Counted from the stretch's first letter, positions 8,877 to 19,182 are shown. The stretch: 64,000 nt of DNA from Winogradskyella epiphytica (GCF_003217215.1 NZ_QJTD01000001.1:930001-994000), one strand, 5' to 3'. Made by a program: numbers and translations. The notes: generated from the sequence alone by a model not told the origin.

Positions 8877-11800
8877 TTATCTGTTAATATATACCCAAGC
8901 CGATCTTGTCTTAGTACCACCTTCATATTCCATAGTGTAGAAATATGTTCCAACTGGTAACTCGTCGCCATCATTAGTTTGACCATACCATTCATTAGTA
9001 TAATTTTTCTTAGAATATACTAAAGTACCGTTTCTATTAAAAATTTCCAGCTTAGTAACATTATAACTACTTAAGTCGAATACATCATTTTGTCCTGGTG
9101 TAACGCCTGGTGAGATACCTTGTGGTATTACACAGTTTTCTAGTTCTGTAACTTCAATAGCTAATGTATTAGAACAACCGGTTTCATTAAAGGTTATGGT
9201 TGCTGTATAATCTCCTGCTAATAATACCCCAAATGTTAAACCACTTCCTCCAGATATTGGACTTCCATCTAGTGTCCAAGACACGGATACTTCTTCTGCC
9301 GTAAAGTTAGAAGGGATGATATCTATCACATTTGGAGATGTCGCGTTAGGACAAACCACATAATTTAATTCTGGATTAAATTCTGCTAATGGAACGTCAT
9401 TGATAACTAAATCAAATGATGTTGTTGTATGACAGCCCGTTTCTAAGTTATGAGCTCTAACGTAAACAGTTTCTCCTTCACTTGAATATGGACTCGCTAT
9501 AGCTGCATTCCCATTTTCAGCATCTTCTTGAGATGTATGGTATGTGATTTGAATATTAGCATCAGTAGTGATTTCTGCATCTATCGATGTTAAATCAAAC
9601 TCAGTAATACCGTCAACGACGCCGTCAAGGTCATCACAGACAATAAAGTCTACTGGTTGATTTATTTCTGGTAGAGGATTTACAATTAGCTCTACAGATG
9701 ACAATTCACGACATCCTAAGTACCCATCTTCTGCAGCTGCACTATCTTCAATTCTAATGATTAATAGTTCGCCAGTTGATACATAAGGTGAAGACACAGC
9801 GTTAATAGCTTGGTTAGCATCAGTAACGTTAGTGTAATAACTAACCGTAAAACCTTCACCAAGAGCTAATGAATCAGTAAAAGCATCTAAGTCAAATGCT
9901 ACGGAGCCATCTTGTTCCGGTCCATCACATACTGCAAGAGTTTGAGGGTCAAGAGGTGTAGCACCTTCATATAAATTAACAATGACTACTTGAGAATAAG
10001 CATCAGATCCACATTGTGCATCGTATGCATATACTTGATAATTATCTGATTCTGTTACCACTAATGTAGAAGATGTTTCTCCTTCCATTACAAACCCGTC
10101 TTTGTACCATACAAATTCATCTGCGAAAGGTGAATTAGCTTCGATCGTAATAGAGTCGTAACCACAAACACTTGTTTCAAAAACAGTTGGATTATCTGTT
10201 GGATCGAATATTACTTCTTCACTTACAATTTCAGCGGTAATTTCAGCCTCAATAGTACCATTATCTCCAGCTGTAATATTAGTCTGTTCAATAGTTATAC
10301 TACCAGCACCACCGTTAAAGTTAGTTACTAATAACATATATATTTCGCCTGTTTGCGCGTTGTCGATAGTTAAATCTTCGACAGCTTGAGCAGAATAGCT
10401 ACAATCCACGATATTTCCAAATGGGTAAAAGTTTGGGCTCGATGTATTATTAGGACATGTTGGACAATCCTCAAGTAGTATATCTGTACAAGCTTCAGAC
10501 ACTGAAGTAAATGGACCCCAAATAACAAAGTCTACGTCAATACCATTACCATTTTCATCTTCTTGAGCTATTTGAATTTCGATTGGCCCTGATTGACCTA
10601 TTTGAATAATATTCCATGTTGGGTTAGGTGTAGAGTATAAACATGCAACTGACCCAAATCCAGGAACACCTATAACGTTAGGAGCTGTTAAAGCACCACC
10701 TACAGAACAGAAGTTCTCAGCACTTTCACAAATAATATTTGAAGGTGCAGGTCTAATACATAAATCGAACGTAGAAGATTCTTGTAAGTTTCCTCCACTA
10801 AAAACTCTAACATAATAGGTAGAACCTACTGTTAAAGGCGGTGTAATTGAAGAGTCATCTGTAGAACAGTAAACTTCAGTTAATTCACCACAAGAACCTT
10901 CGTATACAGCATGATGTAAGTTAGAGGTACCATTTTGAATATTTTGTAATGAAATAATTTGTAATTCATTTAATGCTTCAAATGTAAACCACACATCATC
11001 ATTAGGTGAACCTGTACAACTTCCATTAGGAACACCTGAAGGTGTAGCGGCAAGTATAGTTCCTGGTGTTACGGCATCACAATTTGCGAATTCATTAACC
11101 ACTGCCGTAATAGCGTCTACACAATTATCATTTTCTGGAGGACAAGCTATAATATTGTATAAAGGACTGCTGATTACACAATCGTTATCTTGAATATTCG
11201 TAACCAAGGCTTTCACAGAAGATCCAAAAGGAAACGGTCCCGCTTGGTAAGTATCTACTGTCTCAACTAAAACAGTTCCAGCATCATAAGTGTTAGTGAT
11301 TTCTAAAGATGTTGCACTTCCTAAGTCAGTAACATCGACTTCTATATAGTATTGATCTCCGTCACAATCAGCCACAGTTGTATAATTTGCAGTAGGCAAG
11401 GTACAGTTAAGTTGCTGTACGTTTAATGTAAAGTCTAAAGTTGTTCCCCAAGACCCATTGTAACATGGGTTCGGAGTTGATTGGCCACTATAAGCGGCTC
11501 CGATTCTCATTCTGTGTTCTCCTATTGGTGCTGTTAAAGGCATTACAAAAGAGGCATCTAATAATTGTCCGGCTCCACCTGGAGATTCTCCTTGAAACAC
11601 TAACTCAGTCATATCAAACACTAAATCATCATTGAAATCTATCCAAATGTTTGTATCGTGTGAGAAACCATGAGCAAACTCTATTTCAACAGTTGTATCA
11701 AGGCCTTGGTAAACATTTACGACAGGTGTCGTGTGATTTTCATAGGTTACATCACCATAAGAAGGGAAGTCAGTTACTCCAACTGTAACATTTGCTACAC

Positions 11801-14093
11801 CTGTTCCATCATTACTCGTAGGATTCGATTCACAATATCCTGTAAAGAATTGGAATGGTCCATTAAAAGAACTTTCATCTCCAGGGCCACAAATCGCTTG
11901 TACATAAAATTCGTAAAATGTATCAGGTGTTAAGTCATTGATAATATAAGGATTTGTTGAAACGTTTTCAATAAATGTTCCTGTTCCTAAGGCAAAACCA
12001 GCTTCACCATATTGAATAGTCCATTCAGTTGATATACCTGCTTCAACCCAAGTAACCTCTGTAGACGTTAAACTTAAATTGGTTGCGGATAAATCTGTAG
12101 GTTCAGTACAAGTAGGAATTCCTCTTACTCTAAAGTTATCTACAAAAACTTCAACATCTTGAGGGTCGTTTACTGTTCCCTCAGAAGCTAAAATACCAAA
12201 TTGTACTATTTGACCCTCATAAGCCGTAAGATCTACTACAGGGTGCTCTCCTGTTGCACTAAATACTGAAGTATTGTCGTATGTTAATAAAGTAGTCCAT
12301 GTTGCACCAGCGTCACTACTCATTAGTAATTTTACGGTGTCATCAGACCCTAAAGTTCCTGGTGCTGTTGAACTGTTGTAGTTCATAACTCCAAAATCAA
12401 ATTCAACTTGGAAAGGACCTCCTGTTAAATCAAATAATGGAGAAAGTAACCAATCACTTTTATTATTAGAATATAAGTTAATTCTATAAGCTCCAGTATT
12501 CCCATTATTAAGGAATCCATCAGAGCTCCATGAGCTTCCACCTATTTCTAAAGGACCTGTGGTTTCATCACCATTATGAGCTTCGTCCCAACAATCTGGG
12601 ATAATTGTGGTAAAAGCTTGAATATAATCTGGACTGAATACATCGCATAGAGTGGTAAATGTATATGGACCAGACCAAGCACTTGTTTCACCAGTACATA
12701 TGGCTTGTACATAATAGTCGTATGTACTTAATCCGTCTAAATTAGTTACTGTATAAGGGTTAGAGACATTACTATCTGTAGGCATTCCAGTTGGTGCTGT
12801 TCCTGTTGGTAGAATTTCGATATTCCACTCAGTCACATTACCAGGTTGAGTCCAACTAAGAGAAGCAGAATCATATAAAATATCTGATGCTGTTAGTTGA
12901 TAAGGAGGAACACAATCAGGAGCCTCTGTTACATTAATAACAAAATCAGCCGTTACACCATAACCACCTATATAACATGGATTAGGAGTTGTTTGTCCAA
13001 AATCAGCCGTTCCTATTCTCATATTATAAACTCCAAGAGGAGTTTCTGGCATTACGAATGAAGCATCAAGAGTTGTTGGGTTAGCATTTGTAGACTCACC
13101 TGAGTAAACAAGTTCAGTATCGTTATCAAAAACTAAATCATTATTGAAGTCAATCCAAACGTTTACATTGTACGTGTATCCTGTTTCAAAAGTAATTTGC
13201 AAATTTGTATTAATACTAGATGCTAAATCTACTGTTGTACCAGTAAAATCTTCGTAAGTAATATCGCCACCGGAAGGGAATACCTCGGTGCCTAATACTA
13301 TTTGTGAAATTCCGTTACCATCGTTTGAACTCGGGTTAGAAATACAATATCCGGTATAAAAAACAAATGGGCCAGCCCATTCACTTAATCCATCCTCAGT
13401 ACCGCAATTTGCTTGATAATATACAAAGTACTCTGTTGATTCTGTTAAATCAGTAAGGGAAACAGTGGCAGTACCCGAAACAGCAGTCGTTCCTTGTTCT
13501 TCACCATTACCAGGAGTAAAATCGGTAGTGCTATATTCAATATTCCATTCTGTTTCTGAATCTCCAGCAGTCCAAGTTAAGTCTGCGGATGTTGTAGTAA
13601 GCATTGAAGTCTCCATACCTGTTGGAATAAGGCATGTAGGTGATTCAAATATGGTTACTACAATATTCGAATAATCTGCTTGAGAATTACTCCAACTTTG
13701 ATCGAAGATTAAATCAATAAAACCATCAGTTGTTGGATCATACGGACCAGCAAACTCCCCAGCAAATGTAAGGGTAGTATCATTTCCTGTGCCTGCGCCT
13801 GTTGTAGGAGGATCAATTATTACTGAACCAGCAGTGGTTACAACCGTTAATGCCGCTTCACTAGAGAATGGGTTACCAGATCCAGCAACCCAATCAGCAG
13901 ATACTGAGAAGGAACTATAGGTTCCTGTTGAAGACGCTGGAACTCCTACTGAGTTAGCAACATCGTTTAGATTAATAGGAGTGTTCGCGCCGGAAACTAC
14001 GGTGACAGGTCCTACTATCGGATCAAAATCATACTGTGCACTCGCCGTGAGGAAAAAGCCTAGCATAATTAAAAATAGAGTAATCTTTTTCAT
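8877..14093 (-). CDS. Large FnIII/GEVED surface adhesin with CHU_C (type B) T9SS C-terminal domain
   Basis: This 1738-residue secreted protein has a signal peptide (1-19). After an N-terminal beta region come fibronectin type III (about 155-246), a GEVED domain (248-390), FnIII (395-481), a MAM/choice-of-anchor-J-like domain (482-658), FnIII (660-750) and a second GEVED domain (751-893). Calcium-type or Ig-like modules follow. The last ~88 residues (YNVTKLEIFNRNGTLVYSKK, then ELPVGTYFYTMEY) are the gliding-motility-associated CHU_C domain, a type B T9SS signal. The FnIII-GEVED modules look duplicated. Family knowledge says such proteins are surface adhesins secreted through T9SS with PorP/SprF, encoded just downstream. 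The ligand is unknown. Confidence 0.9.
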   Translation of the reverse strand: MKKITLFLIMLGFFLTASAQYDFDPIVGPVTVVSGANTPINLNDVANSVGVPASSTGTYSSFSVSADWVAGSGNPFSSEAALTVVTTAGSVIIDPPTTGAGTGNDTTLTFAGEFAGPYDPTTDGFIDLIFDQSWSNSQADYSNIVVTIFESPTCLIPTGMETSMLTTTSADLTWTAGDSETEWNIEYSTTDFTPGNGEEQGTTAVSGTATVSLTDLTESTEYFVYYQANCGTEDGLSEWAGPFVFYTGYCISNPSSNDGNGISQIVLGTEVFPSGGDITYEDFTGTTVDLASSINTNLQITFETGYTYNVNVWIDFNNDLVFDNDTELVYSGESTNANPTTLDASFVMPETPLGVYNMRIGTADFGQTTPNPCYIGGYGVTADFVINVTEAPDCVPPYQLTASDILYDSASLSWTQPGNVTEWNIEILPTGTAPTGMPTDSNVSNPYTVTNLDGLSTYDYYVQAICTGETSAWSGPYTFTTLCDVFSPDYIQAFTTIIPDCWDEAHNGDETTGPLEIGGSSWSSDGFLNNGNTGAYRINLYSNNKSDWLLSPLFDLTGGPFQVEFDFGVMNYNSSTAPGTLGSDDTVKLLMSSDAGATWTTLLTYDNTSVFSATGEHPVVDLTAYEGQIVQFGILASEGTVNDPQDVEVFVDNFRVRGIPTCTEPTDLSATNLSLTSTEVTWVEAGISTEWTIQYGEAGFALGTGTFIENVSTNPYIINDLTPDTFYEFYVQAICGPGDESSFNGPFQFFTGYCESNPTSNDGTGVANVTVGVTDFPSYGDVTYENHTTPVVNVYQGLDTTVEIEFAHGFSHDTNIWIDFNDDLVFDMTELVFQGESPGGAGQLLDASFVMPLTAPIGEHRMRIGAAYSGQSTPNPCYNGSWGTTLDFTLNVQQLNCTLPTANYTTVADCDGDQYYIEVDVTDLGSATSLEITNTYDAGTVLVETVDTYQAGPFPFGSSVKALVTNIQDNDCVISSPLYNIIACPPENDNCVDAITAVVNEFANCDAVTPGTILAATPSGVPNGSCTGSPNDDVWFTFEALNELQIISLQNIQNGTSNLHHAVYEGSCGELTEVYCSTDDSSITPPLTVGSTYYVRVFSGGNLQESSTFDLCIRPAPSNIICESAENFCSVGGALTAPNVIGVPGFGSVACLYSTPNPTWNIIQIGQSGPIEIQIAQEDENGNGIDVDFVIWGPFTSVSEACTDILLEDCPTCPNNTSSPNFYPFGNIVDCSYSAQAVEDLTIDNAQTGEIYMLLVTNFNGGAGSITIEQTNITAGDNGTIEAEITAEIVSEEVIFDPTDNPTVFETSVCGYDSITIEANSPFADEFVWYKDGFVMEGETSSTLVVTESDNYQVYAYDAQCGSDAYSQVVIVNLYEGATPLDPQTLAVCDGPEQDGSVAFDLDAFTDSLALGEGFTVSYYTNVTDANQAINAVSSPYVSTGELLIIRIEDSAAAEDGYLGCRELSSVELIVNPLPEINQPVDFIVCDDLDGVVDGITEFDLTSIDAEITTDANIQITYHTSQEDAENGNAAIASPYSSEGETVYVRAHNLETGCHTTTSFDLVINDVPLAEFNPELNYVVCPNATSPNVIDIIPSNFTAEEVSVSWTLDGSPISGGSGLTFGVLLAGDYTATITFNETGCSNTLAIEVTELENCVIPQGISPGVTPGQNDVFDLSSYNVTKLEIFNRNGTLVYSKKNYTNEWYGQTNDGDELPVGTYFYTMEYEGGTKTRSAWVYINR

Positions 14094-14612
14094 TATTATT
14101 CTGTTTGTTAAAAAATAATTATTTATAATCGTTTGATTATAAGGGGTTTGTTGGTTTTTGTTATATTGTATGTTATTTTACGGTACAGTTAGCGTTATTT
14201 GACGAACAGACTATACAAGCCCGAATATATAAAAAATGACTATTAACAAGATGTTAACAATACTATAATAGATTAAGTACTGTTTTTATCGACAAATAAC
14301 ACTAGAAATATTTAGCTCATTTTTTTTCATTAAAATTCGGGTATGACCTAATATAGCTAGGATAGCTTTTTCCTATGATTTTTATTCTTACCACCCAAAA
14401 TAAGTGTTTTGACATAATTTTTAGAAAAACTTATTGGTTAAAAATTAACTGTTTGTAAATGATGGGTTAATACATGGTTAATACGTTGAATTATATAGTT
14501 GGAAACAATAAAATTATAGGAATCTACTTTGTCTAATGATTCATTAATTAAAATAGGAGATCTTTTAAGAAATGTTAACTACAAACAAAATATAGATATT
14601 AAAATCATTATA
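14094..14612. other. Long intergenic region between the adhesin and hflX
   Basis: About 520 very AT-rich bases separate two divergent genes. No RNA gene, hairpin with a T run, or coding frame of note was seen. It should hold the adhesin promoter, but no CAAANNTA (minus-strand -7) match was found, so the adhesin may use another sigma factor or a degenerate promoter. The imperfect inverted pair around 14351-14370 (tatagctaggatagct) is weak. Confidence 0.5.
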
Positions 14613-14639
14613 TTGGAATTGTGCATTTGATTAACTTTG
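14613..14639 (+). promoter_or_regulatory. hflX promoter (-33 TTG and -7 TAACTTTG)
   Basis: TTG at 14613-14615 is followed after 16 bases by TAACTTTG at 14632-14639, matching the Bacteroidota TTG-(17-23)-TAnnTTTG promoter but one base short. The ATG at 14655 then has a leader of roughly 10 bases. The motif covers the alternative TTG start at 14637, which argues against using that codon. Confidence 0.6.
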
Positions 14640-14654
14640 TACTTTAATTATTAT

Positions 14655-15866
14655 ATGATAGAAAAACAAGAAATAGATTTAGAAAAGACGGTTCTTATCG
14701 GTGTGATTACACAGAATCAAGATGAGGAAAAGTCAAATGAGTATTTAGATGAATTAGAGTTTTTAACTTATACAGCAGGTGGTGAGGTGATAAAACGCTT
14801 TACACAAAAAATGGCGATACCTAATCCTAAAACTTTTATAGGAACAGGTAAAATGGAAGAGGTCGCAAATTTTGTTAAAGAAAATGAGATCGGTACTGTA
14901 ATATTTGATGATGAATTAAGTCCGGCCCAAGAACGAAATATTAGTAAAATTCTAAATTGTAAAATTTTAGATAGAACTAACCTTATCCTTGATATTTTTG
15001 CGCAACGGGCGCAAACGAGTTACGCTAGAACCCAGGTAGAATTGGCGCAATGTGAATATTTATTACCAAGATTAAAAGGAATGTGGACTCACCTTGAGCG
15101 TCAAAAAGGGGGGATTGGAATGCGTGGACCTGGTGAAACTGAAATTGAAACAGATAGACGTATTGTTCGTGACAAAATCGCATTATTAAAAGCCAAGATA
15201 AAAACAATTGATAAGCAACAGGCTGTACAACGTGGAAATCGCGGTAAGATGGTGCGCGTAGCTTTAGTGGGGTATACCAATGTTGGAAAATCTACCCTAA
15301 TGAATGTGATTAGCAAAAGTGATGTTTTTGCAGAAAACAAATTGTTTGCAACCTTAGACACTACAGTAAGAAAAGTGGTGATAGGAAACTTACCATTTTT
15401 AGTAAGTGATACCGTTGGTTTTATTAGAAAATTACCAACACAATTGGTGGAATCCTTCAAAAGCACTTTAGACGAAGTAAGAGAAGCTGATTTGCTTTTG
15501 CATGTTGTTGATATTTCGCATTCTAACTTTGAAGAGCATATCGAATCTGTAAATCAAATTTTAGATGAAATAGATAGTAAGGATAAACCTACAATCATGG
15601 TCTTTAATAAAATTGATGCCTATGAGCCGGAACCTTACGATGAAGATGATTTGATAGTGGAAAGAACCAAAGCCAACTTTACGATTGAAGAATGGAAAAA
15701 AACATGGATGTCTAGATTAGATGGAAATGCATTGTTTATTTCAGCTTTAAATAAAGAAAATATTGAAGATTTCAGAAAGCGTGTATATGAAGAGGTTAGA
15801 GAAATTCATGTCACTCGTTTTCCATACAATCATTTCTTATATCCAGACGTTGAAGATCTAGAATAA
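14655..15866 (+). CDS. hflX: GTPase HflX, ribosome-associated
   Basis: This 403-residue GTPase has the N-terminal HflX domain and a G domain. The P-loop GYTNVGKST is near residue 206, DTVGFI is the G3 motif and NKID is G4. The N-domain shows the conserved KTFIGTGKMEEV and RTQVELAQCEYLLPRL segments and the glycine-rich linker GIGMRGPGETEIETDRR. Known family role: binding the 50S subunit and splitting stalled or stress-inactivated ribosomes. The TTG at 14637 lies inside the promoter motif, so the ATG at 14655 (MIEKQEID) is preferred. The PBP gene follows 19 bases later and may be co-transcribed. Confidence 0.95.
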   Translation: MIEKQEIDLEKTVLIGVITQNQDEEKSNEYLDELEFLTYTAGGEVIKRFTQKMAIPNPKTFIGTGKMEEVANFVKENEIGTVIFDDELSPAQERNISKILNCKILDRTNLILDIFAQRAQTSYARTQVELAQCEYLLPRLKGMWTHLERQKGGIGMRGPGETEIETDRRIVRDKIALLKAKIKTIDKQQAVQRGNRGKMVRVALVGYTNVGKSTLMNVISKSDVFAENKLFATLDTTVRKVVIGNLPFLVSDTVGFIRKLPTQLVESFKSTLDEVREADLLLHVVDISHSNFEEHIESVNQILDEIDSKDKPTIMVFNKIDAYEPEPYDEDDLIVERTKANFTIEEWKKTWMSRLDGNALFISALNKENIEDFRKRVYEEVREIHVTRFPYNHFLYPDVEDLE

Positions 15867-15885
15867 GAAACATAATTTTCTTTAT

Positions 15886-18156
15886 ATGGCTACATCTTCA
15901 AAAACCTTTAAGTCAAGAGTTTTAAGAGCAACAAAACGTAAATGGGTCAAGTGGTCCATTAGTGTATTGATTGCGGTCATTTTATTTTTCGTAGGATTAT
16001 ACATAAGTATATATTTAGGAGCCTTTGGTAAACTTCCAACTAAAGAAGTTTTGAGTTCTATAATCCAAGAGGAAGCGACTCAAGTATTAGATAAAGATTC
16101 TAAATTAATAGGGAAGTTTTATATCTACGATAGGCAACCTGTGAAATTTGAAGATTTTCCTAAGCATCTCATTAATGCTTTAATAGCTACTGAAGATTCT
16201 AGATTTTATGAGCATGACGGTATAGACAATATCAGTTTAATGCGCGTATTCGTAAAAAACTTAATTCTGCAAGATAAATCAGCAGGAGGAGGAAGTACCA
16301 TTACGCTTCAATTAGCTAAAAATCTATATGGAAGGAAGAATTATGCATTTTTTAGCATGCTCATCAATAAGTTTAAAGAATCTATAATAGCTAAACGCAT
16401 TGAAGAGGTATATTCAAAGGAGGAAATACTAACCTTGTATCTTAATACGGTGCCATTTTCAGATAATACATATGGTATTGAAAGTGCGTCACGAAAATTC
16501 TTTAACTTATCTGTTTCTGATATTTCTATTCATCAGGCAGCGACTTTAGTAGGTACTTTAAAAGCGAATACCTATTACAATCCAAGAATTCATGAGGAAC
16601 GTAGTAAAGGCCGAAGAAACGTTGTGCTTAATCAAATGGTGACTTATGGTTACCTTTCAAAAGATTCATTAAAATATTATAGCAATAAAGAGCTTAAATT
16701 AGATTACCGTTCATTTAATCACGACTTAGGTTTAGCGCCGTATTTTAGAGCAGAAGTTAAAAAACAACTAGCTTCAATATTAGATACTTTAAAGATGCCA
16801 AATGGTGAGTCTTATGATCTTTATAAGGACGGATTGATTGTTCATACTACTTTAGATTATAAGATGCAGGAATTAGCGGAAGCTGCTATGAAGGAACATA
16901 TGACCCTACTTCAAGCTGATTTTGAAAAAGCCTATGGAAAAAACTCACCATGGGAAACCAATTCAATACTTATAAAAAGCGCTATTAACAACTTGCCTCA
17001 GGTAAAGGCTTATAAGGAAAAAGGACTAACGGATAAGCAAATCGACGATTCCTTGAAGGTGAAAAGACTTGTAGATTTATTTAGTTGGAAAGGTGATACT
17101 GTACAAAAAATATCCACTATTGATAGTTTAAAACACCACCTCAAATTTTTAAATACAGGAATGCTGTCTGTGGAGCCAAGTACTGGAGCCGTTCGAACCT
17201 ATATAGGTGGCATTGATTATAGGTATTTTAAATACGATCATATTTCGCAAAGTGAAAGGCAGGTGGGTTCAACTTTCAAACCTTTTGTATATACCGCAGC
17301 TATAGAAAACGGCATGGATCCTTGTACCTATTTTTCACTAAACAAGGTCACTTATACCAATTATGATAATTGGACACCAAGTAATTCGGGTAGTAGTGAG
17401 GAGGACCCCTATATCAATTATACTTTAGAAAAAGCCTTAAGTAATTCTATTAATACCATTGCGGTTAAAGTTCTAGAAGAGGTTGGAATTCCAAAGGTTA
17501 TAGAACAAGTGGAAAGAATGGGCATTTCAAAAGAACTGCCTAACCAACCATCCTTAGCTTTAGGTGTCGCTGAAATTAACTTGAGAGATTTAACAGGAGC
17601 ATTCTCGAGTTATCTCAATAAAGGAAGAGCTGTTAAAGCCTATTATATTACGAAAATTGAAGATAAACATGGAAATGTTATCGCTTCATTTGAGCCAGAG
17701 ATATCAGAAAAGGAAGCTTTCAGTGATTACACAAGACAAGTACTTTTAGAAATGATGAAATCGACCGTAAATAATGGTACAGCGTCTAGGCTAAGAAGTA
17801 CGTATGGGTTGAAAAATGAAATAGCCGGTAAAACAGGAACCACTCAGAATAATAAAGACGGCTGGTTTGTTGGCTTAACTCCGAATTTAGCGACTATCAC
17901 TTGGGTTGGTAATGATAATCATGCCATTGGATTTAAGTCGACAGGATTAGGTCAAGGTGCCAATTCAGCCTTACCAATTTTCGCTAAGTTTTATCAGAAG
18001 TTAAATAGTGATTCTGAATTTAATTCAATTACGAGAGCTAAGTTCGAAAGGCCGTCACAAAAAGTCTTGGACGATTTAGATTGCGAAGACACTAAACGCG
18101 ATGGATTCTTTAAACGCCTTTTTAAGAAAAAAGAGAAAAAGAAGAAGTTTAATTAA
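15886..18156 (+). CDS. Class A penicillin-binding protein 1A (transglycosylase/transpeptidase)
   Basis: This 756-residue bifunctional peptidoglycan synthase has a cytosolic basic start, one membrane segment (about 21-43), a GT51 glycosyltransferase domain (EDSRFYEHDGID with catalytic glutamate, GGSTITLQLAKNL), and a transpeptidase domain with the active serine in RQVGSTFKPFVYTAA, SNS in ALSNSINT, and KTGTT. It polymerises glycan strands and cross-links peptides in the periplasm. The C-terminus is lysine-rich (KRLFKKKEKKKK). The length suits class A PBPs of this phylum. A strong bidirectional terminator follows at 18175-18210. Confidence 0.95.
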   Translation: MATSSKTFKSRVLRATKRKWVKWSISVLIAVILFFVGLYISIYLGAFGKLPTKEVLSSIIQEEATQVLDKDSKLIGKFYIYDRQPVKFEDFPKHLINALIATEDSRFYEHDGIDNISLMRVFVKNLILQDKSAGGGSTITLQLAKNLYGRKNYAFFSMLINKFKESIIAKRIEEVYSKEEILTLYLNTVPFSDNTYGIESASRKFFNLSVSDISIHQAATLVGTLKANTYYNPRIHEERSKGRRNVVLNQMVTYGYLSKDSLKYYSNKELKLDYRSFNHDLGLAPYFRAEVKKQLASILDTLKMPNGESYDLYKDGLIVHTTLDYKMQELAEAAMKEHMTLLQADFEKAYGKNSPWETNSILIKSAINNLPQVKAYKEKGLTDKQIDDSLKVKRLVDLFSWKGDTVQKISTIDSLKHHLKFLNTGMLSVEPSTGAVRTYIGGIDYRYFKYDHISQSERQVGSTFKPFVYTAAIENGMDPCTYFSLNKVTYTNYDNWTPSNSGSSEEDPYINYTLEKALSNSINTIAVKVLEEVGIPKVIEQVERMGISKELPNQPSLALGVAEINLRDLTGAFSSYLNKGRAVKAYYITKIEDKHGNVIASFEPEISEKEAFSDYTRQVLLEMMKSTVNNGTASRLRSTYGLKNEIAGKTGTTQNNKDGWFVGLTPNLATITWVGNDNHAIGFKSTGLGQGANSALPIFAKFYQKLNSDSEFNSITRAKFERPSQKVLDDLDCEDTKRDGFFKRLFKKKEKKKKFN

Positions 18157-18174
18157 ACTCAGTATTAAGCATAA

Positions 18175-18210
18175 AAAAACCTGTCTAAAATACTATCTAG
18201 ACAGGTTTTT
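18175..18210. terminator. Bidirectional intrinsic terminator
   Basis: AAAAACCTGTCTA (18175-18187) pairs with TAGACAGGTTTTT (18198-18210). The arms end in A and T runs, so the hairpin can stop both the PBP transcript and the convergent DUF3078 gene, which ends at 18231. Confidence 0.9.
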
Positions 18211-18230
18211 ACTTGGATGAGAGCCTCTTA

Positions 18231-19142
18231 TTAGAAGTTATAGCTCATACCAATTGTATAATAAGTCTGTAATTTATTATCAGCATCTTTTAAATCAACA
18301 GCTTGGTAATTAGCCGCTTCTTGTTTGTTGCTTCTTAAACCAAAGTCAAAACCAACACCTATCATCTTCCATAACTTGTAGCTAAATGAGTTTGTCCACG
18401 TAAAGTTTGATAAGTCGCTATCTTCATAACTTTGGAAAGTAGAGAAGTTAGATTTAAAGTTGATGGCACCAATTTGTCTTGTATAATCTGCAACAATTTT
18501 CGCACCTGCAGAAGATTCGAAAGCAGCATCATTTTTAGCAAAAACGAAGTTATAATTTAATGGGTGAATAACTACCACTAAATTACTTGTAGGAGTCCAT
18601 GTCGCACCAACACCTAAATCTAAAAACCCAGGATCGTTAAAGTTATCTAAAAGTGTAGTTCTATAATCAGCTAAACCAGAAATAGCCCAAGTTTTGCTAA
18701 TGTTTCTTCCGTAAAGCGAAGAGATATTAAAAACATCGGTTCCAGTTCTAAAGCTATCATCATCATTCGGATCGTCTTTATCATCAAATTTTGTCCAAGC
18801 TAAATTTGTAGTTAAAGAGTTTCTCCAGAAATATTTATCTTCAATTTTGTTGGCAAATGCATTAAAAGTAATACCAATATTACCAGAACTATTATTAGGA
18901 GTTCCTTGACCATACCAATTGTTAAAGTTAGATAAGCTACCACCAATTGTTCCAAATGCGCCAATTCTCCAACCTGGTAAAGCGTCTATTTGCGCTTGAA
19001 TAGCGTTAGCTTCACTTTGAAACTTATCTGCTTCGGCTTGCTTTTCAGCTTTTTGAGCTTTTAATTCTTCTTTCGTTTGCGCAAAACTAAAAGCTATAGC
19101 AAACATAAAGAATGCGGATAAAATTAATTTTTTGTTGATCAT
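18231..19142 (-). CDS. DUF3078 domain-containing exported protein
   Basis: This 303-residue protein has a signal peptide (about 1-21), a short charged coiled coil (KEELKAQKAEKQAEADKFQ) and then a beta-rich domain typical of DUF3078, with alternating aromatic residues (WRNSLTTNLAWTKF, YTIGMSYNF). The C-terminal phenylalanine and strand pattern suggest an outer-membrane barrel. Its function is unknown. DUF3078 proteins are frequent in Bacteroidota. A -7 motif lies about 40 bases upstream of its start. It does not obviously share a role with the suf block. Confidence 0.85.
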   Translation of the reverse strand: MINKKLILSAFFMFAIAFSFAQTKEELKAQKAEKQAEADKFQSEANAIQAQIDALPGWRIGAFGTIGGSLSNFNNWYGQGTPNNSSGNIGITFNAFANKIEDKYFWRNSLTTNLAWTKFDDKDDPNDDDSFRTGTDVFNISSLYGRNISKTWAISGLADYRTTLLDNFNDPGFLDLGVGATWTPTSNLVVVIHPLNYNFVFAKNDAAFESSAGAKIVADYTRQIGAINFKSNFSTFQSYEDSDLSNFTWTNSFSYKLWKMIGVGFDFGLRSNKQEAANYQAVDLKDADNKLQTYYTIGMSYNF

Positions 19143-19182
19143 AATTTTTAAATTTTAATAATTTAAAGTTGTTATTAATTTG

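Noticed and set aside
14351..14370. Inverted repeat in the adhesin-hflX gap
   Set aside because: Pairing is short and imperfect, no T run follows, and AT-rich DNA makes such pairs common.
14637..14654. TTG start of hflX at 14637
   Set aside because: It lies in the promoter -7 motif TAACTTTG, and the ATG at 14655 gives a good N-terminus.
15101..15466. 121-codon open frame on the minus strand opposite hflX
   Set aside because: It lies wholly within the conserved HflX GTPase domain, has no recognisable family and is a by-product of codon use in the real gene.
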